Below are positions 1 to 5,513 of a DNA stretch of 6,670 nt, in pieces; within the stretch, counting starts at the first letter, position 1, and each line of letters starts with the position of its first letter. Made by a program: the position numbers and the translations under genes. The notes beneath the pieces are model-generated. The model did no database searches and had not been told where the DNA came from. It worked only from the letters and a program-made list of their open reading frames with translations. The DNA comes from an uncultured Alphaproteobacteria bacterium (GTDB lineage: Bacteria; Pseudomonadota; Alphaproteobacteria; Minwuiales; Minwuiaceae), in the NCBI GenBank assembly GCA_913064755.1, contig CAJYBQ010000190.1, forward strand, positions 1 through 6,670, in the 5' to 3' direction.

Positions 1-825
1 AAGGGTTTCCTGCCGGGACCGTATGACCATCGCACCGCCCTTGATGAAGTGGTGCAGATGATGGCGGGGCTGGCCTACATGACCGGTGATGAAGACCGCG
101 CGCCCCTGCACAACGGCTATCCCATCGGTGATGCCATCGGTGGCCTGTTCGGTGCCGTCTCGGTGCTGACCGCATTGCTCAGCCGTGCCCGCAGCGGTGC
201 CACGGAAGGCGAAGAGATCGACCTTTCCCTGACGGAGGCGACCTACCGGCTGCTCGACAACCAGATCATCCAGTACGACCAGACCGGTATCGCGCCGCAG
301 CGCACGGGCAACCGCAGCCAGTACTCGGCGCCGGCCAACGTGTTCAAGACCGGTGACGGCCAGTATGTCACCCTGTCGGGCAGCACGCAGGCCACGTTCA
401 AGGCCAATGCCCGCGCCATCGACCGGCCGGACCTGCTGGAAGATCCGCGTTTCACCACCAACCCGGAACGCTTCAAGCACCAGGCCTTGCTGGATCAGAT
501 CTTCGGTGACTGGTTCGCCAGCCATACGCAGCCTGAAGCCATTGCCGCGTTCGAGCGGGAAACCGGAACCCTGGCCCCGATCTATTCCGCCGAGCAGATC
601 GTCAACGACCCTCAGTTCCAGGCGCGCAACGCCGTGATCTCGGTCCCCGACGCCGACTACGGCGAGGTCAGGATGCAGGGCGTGGTGCCCAAGTTCCGCA
701 ACAACCCGGGTGCCGTGCGTCATGCGGGCAAGGACAATGGTGCCGACAATGCCGATGTCTACGGCGAACTGCTGGGCCTCGATGCAGCGGCCCTTGCGGC
801 GCTGAAGGAAAAGGACGTCATCTGA
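1..825 (+). CDS. Class III CoA-transferase (CaiB/BaiF family), 3' part
   Basis: The C-terminal 274 residues of a CaiB/BaiF (formyl-CoA transferase type) enzyme, which moves CoA from an acyl-CoA donor to a free carboxylic acid in the cytoplasm. The frame is open from base 1 and begins KGFLPGPYDHRTALDEVVQM, the standard family run before the active site, so the gene starts upstream of the window. The GTG at 49 is only an internal codon. The segment NGYPIGDAIGGLFG follows, and its Asp (130-132) aligns with the catalytic Asp169 of formyl-CoA transferase, which forms the acyl-anhydride intermediate. EGEEIDLSLTEA (208-243) matches the family's next conserved block. Full-length members have about 390-410 residues, so roughly 120-130 are missing to the left. 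The gene ends in TGA at 823-825, before a hairpin, and converges on the TRAP operon. The acid substrate cannot be told from the sequence. Family assignment is firm. Confidence 0.94.
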   Translation, partial: KGFLPGPYDHRTALDEVVQMMAGLAYMTGDEDRAPLHNGYPIGDAIGGLFGAVSVLTALLSRARSGATEGEEIDLSLTEATYRLLDNQIIQYDQTGIAPQRTGNRSQYSAPANVFKTGDGQYVTLSGSTQATFKANARAIDRPDLLEDPRFTTNPERFKHQALLDQIFGDWFASHTQPEAIAAFERETGTLAPIYSAEQIVNDPQFQARNAVISVPDADYGEVRMQGVVPKFRNNPGAVRHAGKDNGADNADVYGELLGLDAAALAALKEKDVI

Positions 826-841
826 CCCCAGGGGTCGTCAA

Positions 842-894
842 GGAAACCGGAAGCCCGGCCCCGTCAGACGACAGGGTCGGGCTTTCGTGTTTCC
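842..894. terminator. Probable bidirectional terminator hairpin
   Basis: The arms AAGCCCGGCCC (851-861) and GGGTCGGGCTT (874-884) pair over 11 positions with one G-T mismatch. A second, outer pair GGAAAC (842-847) and GTTTCC (889-894) extends the stem past small internal loops. The hairpin lies between convergent stops at 825 and 946, where a shared terminator is expected. The T tracts on either side are short and interrupted, so intrinsic termination may be weak. Confidence 0.6.
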
Positions 895-945
895 GGGGGT
901 GTTGGCGGAACGGTCCGGCCTTCGGCACCCGTGCACGGGATCGAT

Positions 946-2208
946 CTAGCGATCCAGCAGCAGCAGCGAGACTTCCGGCACCCAGACCACGATGGCCAGG
1001 ACGCAGAGCATCAATCCGATGAACGGCAGGACCGACTGGCAGATCAGCAGGAAATCCTCCTTGAACGCCGTCATGGCGACGATCAGGTTCAGGCCGATTG
1101 GCGGTGTCAGGTAGCCGATCTCCAGGTTGACCACCATGATCACGCCGAAGTGGATCGGGTCGATGCCATAGGCCATGGCGATCGGCAGCAGGATCGGGGC
1201 CAGCATCAGGATCGCCGCGCCGATGTCGATCAGGCAGCCAATGGCCAGCAGGAACACGTTCAGCAGGATCAGGAACGTCAGCTTGTCGTCGACCGTGCCG
1301 GTCATCCAGCGCGCCAGGTCCTGCGGCACCTGCTCCGCCGTCAGCCAGAGGTTGATCGACAGCGCGATGGCGACGATGGGAAACAGGGTTCCCAGCAGGC
1401 GCGCCGTATCGACCGCGATGGTGAAGAAATCGCGCAGCTTGATCTCGCGGTGCACGAAGACCTCCACGATCAGCGCGTAGCCCACCGCGACGGCCGCCGC
1501 CTCGGTCGCCGAGAAATAGCCGGAATAGATGCCACCGAGCAGGATGACAGGTGTCATCAGGGCGAAGATGCCGCGCTGCAGCGCCGCGACCAGCTGCATG
1601 AGGTTGAAGGGGATGGCCACCATCTTGCGATTGCTCACCAGGGCATAGGTGCCGAGCACGCCGGTCAGCAGGATGCCCGGTATGACACCGGCGATGAACA
1701 GGTCGCTGACCGAGTTCTCGGTCACGATGGCGTAGAGGATCATCGGGATCGACGGCGGGATGACGACGCCCAGGGTGCCGCCGGATGCCAGCGCCCCAAG
1801 GGCGAACTTCTTCGGGTAGCCCTGCTCCAGCAGTGCCGGATAGAGGATCGAGCCGACCGCCAGCAGGGTCACGGGCGATGAGCCCGACAGCGCCGCGAAG
1901 ACGGCACAGGACAGGATCGTGGCAACCGCCAGCCCGCCCGGCAGCCACTGGGTCAGCGCCCGCATGATGTTGATCAGCCGCTCGGCGATCGATCCGCGCG
2001 TCATGATGTTGCCGGCCAGCACGAACATCGGGATCGCCAGCAGGACGTCCCGATTGATGGCCGTCCAGACATCATCGATCAGATAGGTGACATCGCCGTC
2101 GCCGAAGAAGAAATGCATGTAGGCGGCGGCGACGAACAGAATGAGGATCACGCTCTGCCGCAAGGCCAGCAGCGCGATGACAATCGCAACGAGGATGAGT
2201 GCGGTCAC
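946..2208 (-). CDS. dctM: TRAP transporter large permease, DctM family
   Basis: The 420-residue large membrane subunit of a tripartite ATP-independent periplasmic (TRAP) transporter. This inner-membrane subunit carries substrate across by ion-coupled transport. Family blocks occur in order: AIPMFVLAGNIM (58-69), SGSSP (108-112), GGTLGVVIPPSIPMILYAI (143-161), LFIAGVIPG (170-178), GYFSATEAAAVAVGYA (230-245) and LEIGYLTPPIGLNL (362-375). Hydrophobic segments run through the whole length, and the size matches the usual 420-430 residues, so the gene appears complete. The start is GTG (2206-2208), one base after the dctQ TGA (2210-2212). A GGAAG ribosome site lies inside the end of dctQ, which suggests coupled translation. 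The stop is TAG (946-948). The long open frame on the plus strand here is a high-GC shadow. Confidence 0.96.
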   Translation of the reverse strand: MTALILVAIVIALLALRQSVILILFVAAAYMHFFFGDGDVTYLIDDVWTAINRDVLLAIPMFVLAGNIMTRGSIAERLINIMRALTQWLPGGLAVATILSCAVFAALSGSSPVTLLAVGSILYPALLEQGYPKKFALGALASGGTLGVVIPPSIPMILYAIVTENSVSDLFIAGVIPGILLTGVLGTYALVSNRKMVAIPFNLMQLVAALQRGIFALMTPVILLGGIYSGYFSATEAAAVAVGYALIVEVFVHREIKLRDFFTIAVDTARLLGTLFPIVAIALSINLWLTAEQVPQDLARWMTGTVDDKLTFLILLNVFLLAIGCLIDIGAAILMLAPILLPIAMAYGIDPIHFGVIMVVNLEIGYLTPPIGLNLIVAMTAFKEDFLLICQSVLPFIGLMLCVLAIVVWVPEVSLLLLDR

Positions 2209-2209
2209 G

Positions 2210-2701
2210 TCAGGCTTCCAGCAGCGTGGGGTCCGGCTTCAGAGCCGGGCGCAGGGCAAACGCCATGTGGCGCAACCCCGATGAAAACAGCGCGTAGGGA
2301 ATGATGACCTGTATCCACCAGAGCGGATTGTAGAGCACGGCCGCCCTGTCACCGAAGTTGTAGCTGTCGATGACATAGCTGACCGCGCTTCCCGCGAGCG
2401 CCCAGAAGATCACGCCCGACAGCAGGTCACCGAACCGGGCGACCTTCACATGCAGACGCTTCGGCCACCAGTTGTCCGCGAACTGCGGCCGCAGGTGACT
2501 GTTCCCGGCTGTCGCCAGGGTAAGCCCCATGAAGCCCGCATAGATGGCGGCGAAGACCGCCATCTTCTGTGAACCCCATATGGTTTCGGCGAAAACCTCC
2601 CGCGCGATGATCTCGCCGAGCAGCAGGGCGGCGACCAGGCCGTAGGCCACCGCTGCCACGAACGACTCGACCCTCAGCAGATTCCGCAGGAATGCGGCCA
2701 T
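2210..2701 (-). CDS. dctQ: TRAP transporter small permease, DctQ family
   Basis: The 163-residue small membrane subunit that docks with DctM in TRAP transporters. Four hydrophobic segments are visible at about 14-34, 46-66, 90-110 and 126-148, the normal DctQ topology. The block IIAREVFAETIWGSQKMAVF (31-50) followed by YAGFMGLTLATAGNSHLRP (54-72) is the typical first-loop and second-helix signature. The chosen ATG (2699-2701) follows a GGGAG/CGGAG purine-rich site. The same frame stays open upstream to 2956, but that 85-residue extension is Arg/Pro-rich, lacks family similarity and overlaps the end of dctP, so it is not part of the protein. The gene starts 43 bp after the dctP stop and ends one base before dctM. 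Confidence 0.93.
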   Translation of the reverse strand: MAAFLRNLLRVESFVAAVAYGLVAALLLGEIIAREVFAETIWGSQKMAVFAAIYAGFMGLTLATAGNSHLRPQFADNWWPKRLHVKVARFGDLLSGVIFWALAGSAVSYVIDSYNFGDRAAVLYNPLWWIQVIIPYALFSSGLRHMAFALRPALKPDPTLLEA

Positions 2702-2744
2702 GCTCCGGACTCCCGAACTTGTCGTTTCAGACGCTCGAGCCCGA

Positions 2745-3748
2745 TCAGCTGCAGGCCGACTTGGCGGCCTGGATACGCGCCCAGATCGCGGGGGCATCGC
2801 CGCCGATTTCCTCGACAAGCCGTTCCTGGGCACGGGCCGCGGAGGCCTTCCACGTATCCAGGTCCGCACCCGTCGGCCGCACGACCGGCGCACCGGCTTC
2901 GGCAGCCTTGCCGAGCAGGAATTCCTCCGTCCCGCGAATGGCGGCGCGCAGTTCATTCACCCGGGCATCGATCAGCTTCAGGGCGGATTTCTGCGAATCC
3001 GTCAGCCGTCCCAGACACGCTTCGACACGGTCACCGTGCCGATGTCATGCGTCGGCCGGAAGACCAGGGTGTGCGGGGCCAGTTTCGGCAGGCCGATGGC
3101 CATGCCGTAGACGGTGGAGGTCATGATCGCGTCCACCTGGCCGGTCTTCAGCGCCGGAACCATGTCGACCACGCCCATCGGCACGCCGGCGGCACCCAGT
3201 TCGTCGAAGAACAGTGCCGTGGAGCGTGACGGCGGCACCCGGATCTTCACGCCCTTGATGTCGGCAGCCACTTTCAGCGGCACCTTGGACGAAATGTAGG
3301 AATGCCCGACTTCGACCCATGAAAGGGTGATGACCCCGGCGTCCTGCATCCGCTGTTCGAAGATCGGGCGAATGTGGGCGTCGTAGACACAGTCGGCCTG
3401 GGCCGGATCCTTGAACAGGTAAGGGGCGCCGAGCAGCGCGAATTCGGGAACGATCAGCGAAGTTGCGACACCGGACTGCCCGGAAACATCGATACGGCCG
3501 CGCACCACCTGGCGCAGTGCCGTCTGCTCGTCGCCAAGCTGTGAGGAGAAGAACGGAACGATGTCCAGGGTCGGGTCAGCGGCTTCGACATCCTTGATGG
3601 TGTCGTTCAGGAACTTGCCCCAGGGGGTTCCTTCCGGCGCGGGGGTGGCATAGCGCAGTTCCTGGACGTCGGCAGCCGCGGCGGCACCGGCCAGCATGCA
3701 AAGCGCCGTCGTGGCCAATGCAGCCCTCTTCAGTCCTTCACGAAACAT
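2745..3748 (-). pseudogene. dctP: TRAP substrate-binding protein (DctP family), broken by a frameshift
   Basis: Periplasmic solute-binding subunit that should deliver an organic anion to DctQM. From the ATG at 3746-3748 (AGGGAGAG ribosome site) the protein has a signal peptide: MFREGLKR, a hydrophobic core, then AGAAAAA with likely cleavage before Asp27. Family features include LGDEQTALRQVVRGRIDV (71-88) and GVKIRVPPS (166-174), whose Arg170 matches the carboxylate-binding Arg of TRAP binding proteins. The frame stops after residue 248 (VWDG) at TGA 3002-3004. The expected continuation LTDSQKSALKLIDARVNELR is present one frame over and runs to the TGA at 2745-2747. Restoring one base, probably a C in GGC-TGAC read as GGCCTGAC, gives a 334-residue protein, the usual DctP size. 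As written, about 86 C-terminal residues are lost and function is doubtful. A sequencing error is the main alternative to a true pseudogene. Starts upstream of 3748 would put residues before the signal peptide. Confidence 0.9.
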
Positions 3749-3861
3749 GTTGTCTCTCCCTGTCATGCGCCCCGGACGTTGAATGCCGGTGGTCAATTGC
3801 TTCTGAGGTCAATCTAGCGAGATGTTCCGATCAGGTGAAGCGTCATGGGAGGCTGGCATTG

Positions 3862-3889
3862 ATCATGAAAACGGTACAAATACCATCAA
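3862..3889 (-). promoter_or_regulatory. Candidate promoter for the dctPQM operon
   Basis: On the minus strand, TTGATG (3884-3889) and CATGAT (3862-3867) are separated by 16 bases, each matching the sigma-70 consensus at 4 of 6 positions. They lie in the AT-rich stretch about 115 bp upstream of the dctP start. This is weak and based on consensus only. Confidence 0.25.
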
Positions 3890-3892
3890 ATA
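3877..3892. repeat. Paired CAAATA direct repeat, 10-bp period
   Basis: CAAATA occurs at 3877-3882 and again at 3887-3892, exactly one helical turn apart, and overlaps the candidate dctP promoter. Such spacing would place two half-sites on the same face of the DNA and could bind a regulator. With only two short AT-rich copies, chance is a real alternative. Confidence 0.3.
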
Positions 3893-3905
3893 TGACCGAA
3901 CCAGC

Positions 3906-3935
3906 TTGACATTCGCGGCCTATACTTCAATTTTA
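3906..3935 (+). promoter_or_regulatory. Candidate promoter of the phage-like gene trio
   Basis: TTGACA (3906-3911) is a perfect -35 hexamer, but no good -10 lies 17 bases on (AATTTT, 3 of 6). TATACT (3921-3926) is a 5-of-6 -10 hexamer, but it sits only 9 bases after TTGACA. Either box could be used with a poor partner. Both readings put the transcription start at or next to the dyad at 3934-3950. The stretch is clearly AT-rich compared with its surroundings. Confidence 0.35.
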
Positions 3936-3950
3936 CCGCTATCAGCGGTA
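3934..3950. promoter_or_regulatory. 17-bp perfect dyad, probable operator
   Basis: TACCGCT (3934-3940), spacer ATC, then AGCGGTA (3944-3950) form a perfect 7-bp inverted repeat. It lies just downstream of the promoter-like boxes and 32 bp before the first start codon of the phage-like trio. A 3-base spacer is too short for a stable RNA hairpin, so a dimeric DNA-binding repressor site is more likely. The 17-bp size and the ACCGC half-site recall operators of lambda-type phage repressors, but no repressor gene is present and this resemblance is only suggestive. Confidence 0.45.
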
Positions 3951-3982
3951 CATAAACCGCAGAATTTGCAGGAGCGATTTCC

Positions 3983-4081
3983 ATGACCGACATCCCAGGC
4001 TGGCTACCTCTCTGCGCCTTCATCACCGGGCTGATCCTGGGCGTCATCGGCGCACGATACATGGACAACCCGCATGCGTGA
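3983..4081 (+). CDS. 32-residue single-helix membrane peptide
   Basis: A very short gene with a strong AGGAG ribosome site (3970-3974) 8 bases before the ATG. The peptide starts MTDIPGW, has one hydrophobic helix at about residues 7-24 with a GLILG (GxxxG) helix-packing motif, and ends in a charged tail ARYMDNPHA. Its stop (TGA, 4079-4081) overlaps the start of the next gene by 8 bases (ATGCGTGA), so it is the first cistron of a coupled three-gene unit. No family is recognised. Small membrane peptides are common in phage operons, including holin-like ones, but one helix of this size does not identify a function. Support comes from the ribosome site, the overlap and the membrane-helix composition. 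The weaker alternative is a leader peptide that only feeds translation into the next gene. Confidence 0.62.
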   Translation: MTDIPGWLPLCAFITGLILGVIGARYMDNPHA

Positions 4082-4274
4082 GAACGATCTGCCCGGCTGT
4101 TTCGCGCGCTGCTTTCGCGGCACCGATGGCGAGACCGCGTTGCGCCACCTGCGGCGCATCAGTCTCGACATCGCAACCGGCCCCGACGTCCCCGACGCCC
4201 GTTTGCGCCACCTGGAGGGCCAGCGGTTCATGGTCAACCAGATCATCACACTTGTTGAAAGAGGACGAAAATGA
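4074..4274 (+). CDS. Bbp19-like small phage protein
   Basis: A 66-residue cytoplasmic protein resembling the Bbp19 family, named after a protein of Bordetella phage BPP-1 and found in tailed-phage genomes. Its molecular role is not established to my knowledge. Visible signatures are an N-terminal block CFARCFRGTDGETALRHL (9-26), matching the F..F...DG...L..L pattern of the family, and a C-terminal helix with LEGQR (47-51) followed by FMVNQIITLVERG (52-64). The ATG overlaps the upstream 32-residue gene by 8 bases and has only a weak ribosome site, so translation probably depends on reinitiation. The stop overlaps the next start as ATGA (4271-4274). The assignment rests on remembered family patterns. 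A profile search against the Bbp19 family would settle it. Confidence 0.65.
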   Translation: MRENDLPGCFARCFRGTDGETALRHLRRISLDIATGPDVPDARLRHLEGQRFMVNQIITLVERGRK

Positions 4275-5062
4275 CCGACAGCCTGATCGACTATGCCCCC
4301 GCACGGAGCGAGGATGCCCGGCAGCAGCCGACGGAACCGACGGGGACGAAGGGCGGCGACACCTATCGCTACACCCTTGACGGGGCCACGCACGAGATCC
4401 CGGTAAATTTCTGGGATGCGGAATCCGAGACCCTGCGGCTTGGCTCCCTGCTGAAGAGCCACGGCGACCTCCGTGCCCGCATGGGACAGCAGCAGAAGGC
4501 ACCCGAAAGCTACGAGATCCGGTTGCCGGACGATCTGAAGGACGCCATCAAGGCCAACCCGGACGACCCGCTGGCACGGTCGGCCATGACCTGGGCGAAG
4601 AAGCACAATCTCTCGCAGGACGCATTCGACGAACTGGCCGAAGCATTCTTCCGCAACGAGGCGGGAGCCTTCGACCCCGATTCCTATCGGGCGGATCAGC
4701 TTCGGGCGCTGGACGAACAGTTTGGTGGACGGGCCGAACAGGTCCGCCAGGAAGTCGGCCAGTGGTTCGGCGCCCTGATGGGCCAGGACTTTGCCGATGA
4801 CCCGGACCTGCTTGCCGCGGCCGAGGATCTTGCCGCGGACGCGCGGGGCGTGCTGCTGCTGAAGACCCTGCGCGACCGCCTGACGGAGCGTGGTGTCCCC
4901 GACAACCGCACCGGCGAACCCCGCGCCGACACCGATGACGAAGCCGGCTTGCGCCGCCTGCAGGCTTCAGACGCCTACCTGCGCGAAGCACATCCGGATC
5001 ATGCCACGGTCGTCCGCCGCGTACAGGACGGCTGGAACCGCATCGCCCGGTCCGGAAACTGA
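4271..5062 (+). CDS. Phage capsid-assembly (scaffold)-like protein
   Basis: A 263-residue soluble, acidic, mostly helical protein, preceded by GAGGA (4261-4265) and overlapping the Bbp19-like stop by ATGA. Its layout resembles phage capsid-assembly or scaffolding proteins. It has a disordered polar N terminus (1-30) and the block HEIPVNFWDAESETLRLGSL (41-60) leading into LLKSHGDLRARMG, comparable to the FWD...LLKSY.eLE.k.G pattern common in that group. APESYEIRLPDDL (77-89) precedes a helix TWAKKHNLSQDAFDELAEAF (107-126), and ALDEQFGGRAEQVRQEVGQW (146-165) and a C-terminal YLREAHPDHATVVRRVQ (236-252) follow. Scaffolds guide coat-protein assembly and leave the finished shell, but no coat, portal, protease or terminase gene is in the window. 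Its stop lies 4 bp from the convergent YffB-like gene. It is a confident coding gene; the scaffold assignment is moderate and the present role unknown. Confidence 0.68.
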   Translation: MTDSLIDYAPARSEDARQQPTEPTGTKGGDTYRYTLDGATHEIPVNFWDAESETLRLGSLLKSHGDLRARMGQQQKAPESYEIRLPDDLKDAIKANPDDPLARSAMTWAKKHNLSQDAFDELAEAFFRNEAGAFDPDSYRADQLRALDEQFGGRAEQVRQEVGQWFGALMGQDFADDPDLLAAAEDLAADARGVLLLKTLRDRLTERGVPDNRTGEPRADTDDEAGLRRLQASDAYLREAHPDHATVVRRVQDGWNRIARSGN

Positions 5063-5071
5063 CCCGTCAGT
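5058..5071. repeat. Short inverted repeat containing both convergent stop codons
   Basis: ACTGAC (5058-5063) and GTCAGT (5066-5071) are perfect inverted arms around CC. The TGA of the scaffold-like gene (5060-5062) and the reversed TGA of the YffB-like gene (5067-5069) both lie within it. The stem is too short for a convincing terminator, and part of the symmetry follows simply from two facing TGA codons. Confidence 0.3.
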
Positions 5072-5423
5072 CTGCATCCGCCGTCAACAGGGCCGCGCGG
5101 ACGGCGTCGTCGAAGCCCTGAAGAACCTCCGTGCCACGCGTGAACACGGGCCGCCGCATCAGTGCCGGCTGGGCCATGACGAGATCGACCATCCCGTCAT
5201 CATCATCCGCCCGGGCCTGGGCATCCTTCGGCAGCCCCCGCCAGGTGGTGCCGCGACGATTGATCAGCTTCGGACCGATCGTTGCGGCCCAGCGCGCCAC
5301 CTCCGCCCGGTCCAGCCCGTCGGCGCGCACATCGACGAACTGATGCGCAATGCCCTCGGCGTCCAGCCACTTGCGTGCCTTGCGACAGGTATCGCAGTTC
5401 TTCAGCCCGTGTACCAACCACAT
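5067..5423 (-). CDS. YffB-type ArsC/Spx-family thioredoxin-fold protein
   Basis: A 118-residue cytoplasmic protein of the ArsC/Spx superfamily, closest in pattern to E. coli YffB. The N terminus MWLVHGLKNCDTCRKARKWL carries the family's redox cysteine (Cys10) plus a second one (Cys13), giving a CxxC. RADGLD (33-38) and RGTTWRGL (57-64) are YffB-like signatures, and RRPVF (90-94) fits the conserved basic proline loop. YffB-like proteins are thioredoxin-fold proteins, probably thiol- or glutathione-linked, without a proven arsenate reductase role, so the arsC name is not applied. The ATG at 5421-5423 gives the best family N terminus; in-frame ATGs at 5430-5432 and 5436-5438 would add 3 or 5 residues. 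The same frame stays open further upstream to 5975, but there it runs antisense to the ligase and is a shadow. It diverges from the ligase across 90 bp and converges on the scaffold-like gene. Confidence 0.9.
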   Translation of the reverse strand: MWLVHGLKNCDTCRKARKWLDAEGIAHQFVDVRADGLDRAEVARWAATIGPKLINRRGTTWRGLPKDAQARADDDDGMVDLVMAQPALMRRPVFTRGTEVLQGFDDAVRAALLTADAD

Positions 5424-5496
5424 GTCTCTCATTCCCATTGCCCGCTTTGCATTGACCATCGACCTGACCCAGAATGATGCCCGGCACGGGAACCTT

Positions 5497-5504
5497 GGGG
5501 GAGG
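5497..5504 (+). promoter_or_regulatory. Strong ribosome binding site of the acyl-CoA ligase
   Basis: GGGGGAGG lies 9 bases before the ATG at 5514. It fixes the start of the ligase gene and shows that its 5' end is well formed despite the lesion further down. Confidence 0.7.
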
Positions 5505-5513
5505 TCTGGCACC

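Noticed and set aside
121..144. Direct repeat of CCATCGGTG in the CoA-transferase
   Set aside because: It encodes the conserved PIGD-AIGG active-site segment and is explained by protein conservation and codon use.
931..1881. 316-codon open frame on the plus strand, antisense to dctM
   Set aside because: Its product is dominated by Gln, Asp, His and Arg, has no recognisable domain, and mirrors the codons of a clear DctM protein. It is a high-GC shadow.
2702..2956. 85-residue upstream extension of DctQ in the same frame
   Set aside because: It is Arg/Pro-rich, has no family similarity and overlaps the dctP C-terminal coding sequence. The ATG at 2699-2701 has its own ribosome site and gives the normal DctQ size.
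2745..2960. Separate 71-residue gene starting with GTG at 2960
   Set aside because: Upstream in the same frame the reading LTDSQKSALKLIDAR joins directly to the end of the broken DctP, so this is the DctP C terminus and not an independent gene.
3718..3909. Short plus-strand frame across the divergent region
   Set aside because: It starts inside the antisense of the dctP signal peptide, has no ribosome site, and runs through the AT-rich control region.
3886..4068. 60-codon minus-strand frame across the promoter region and the 32-residue gene
   Set aside because: It lies antisense to the short membrane gene, has no recognisable features, and conflicts with better supported plus-strand genes.
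5452..5479. Possible promoter for the ligase (TTGACC followed by AATGAT/ATGATG)
   Set aside because: The -35 match is good, but the -10 match is poor and the spacing short, so it is not convincing enough to list as a feature.
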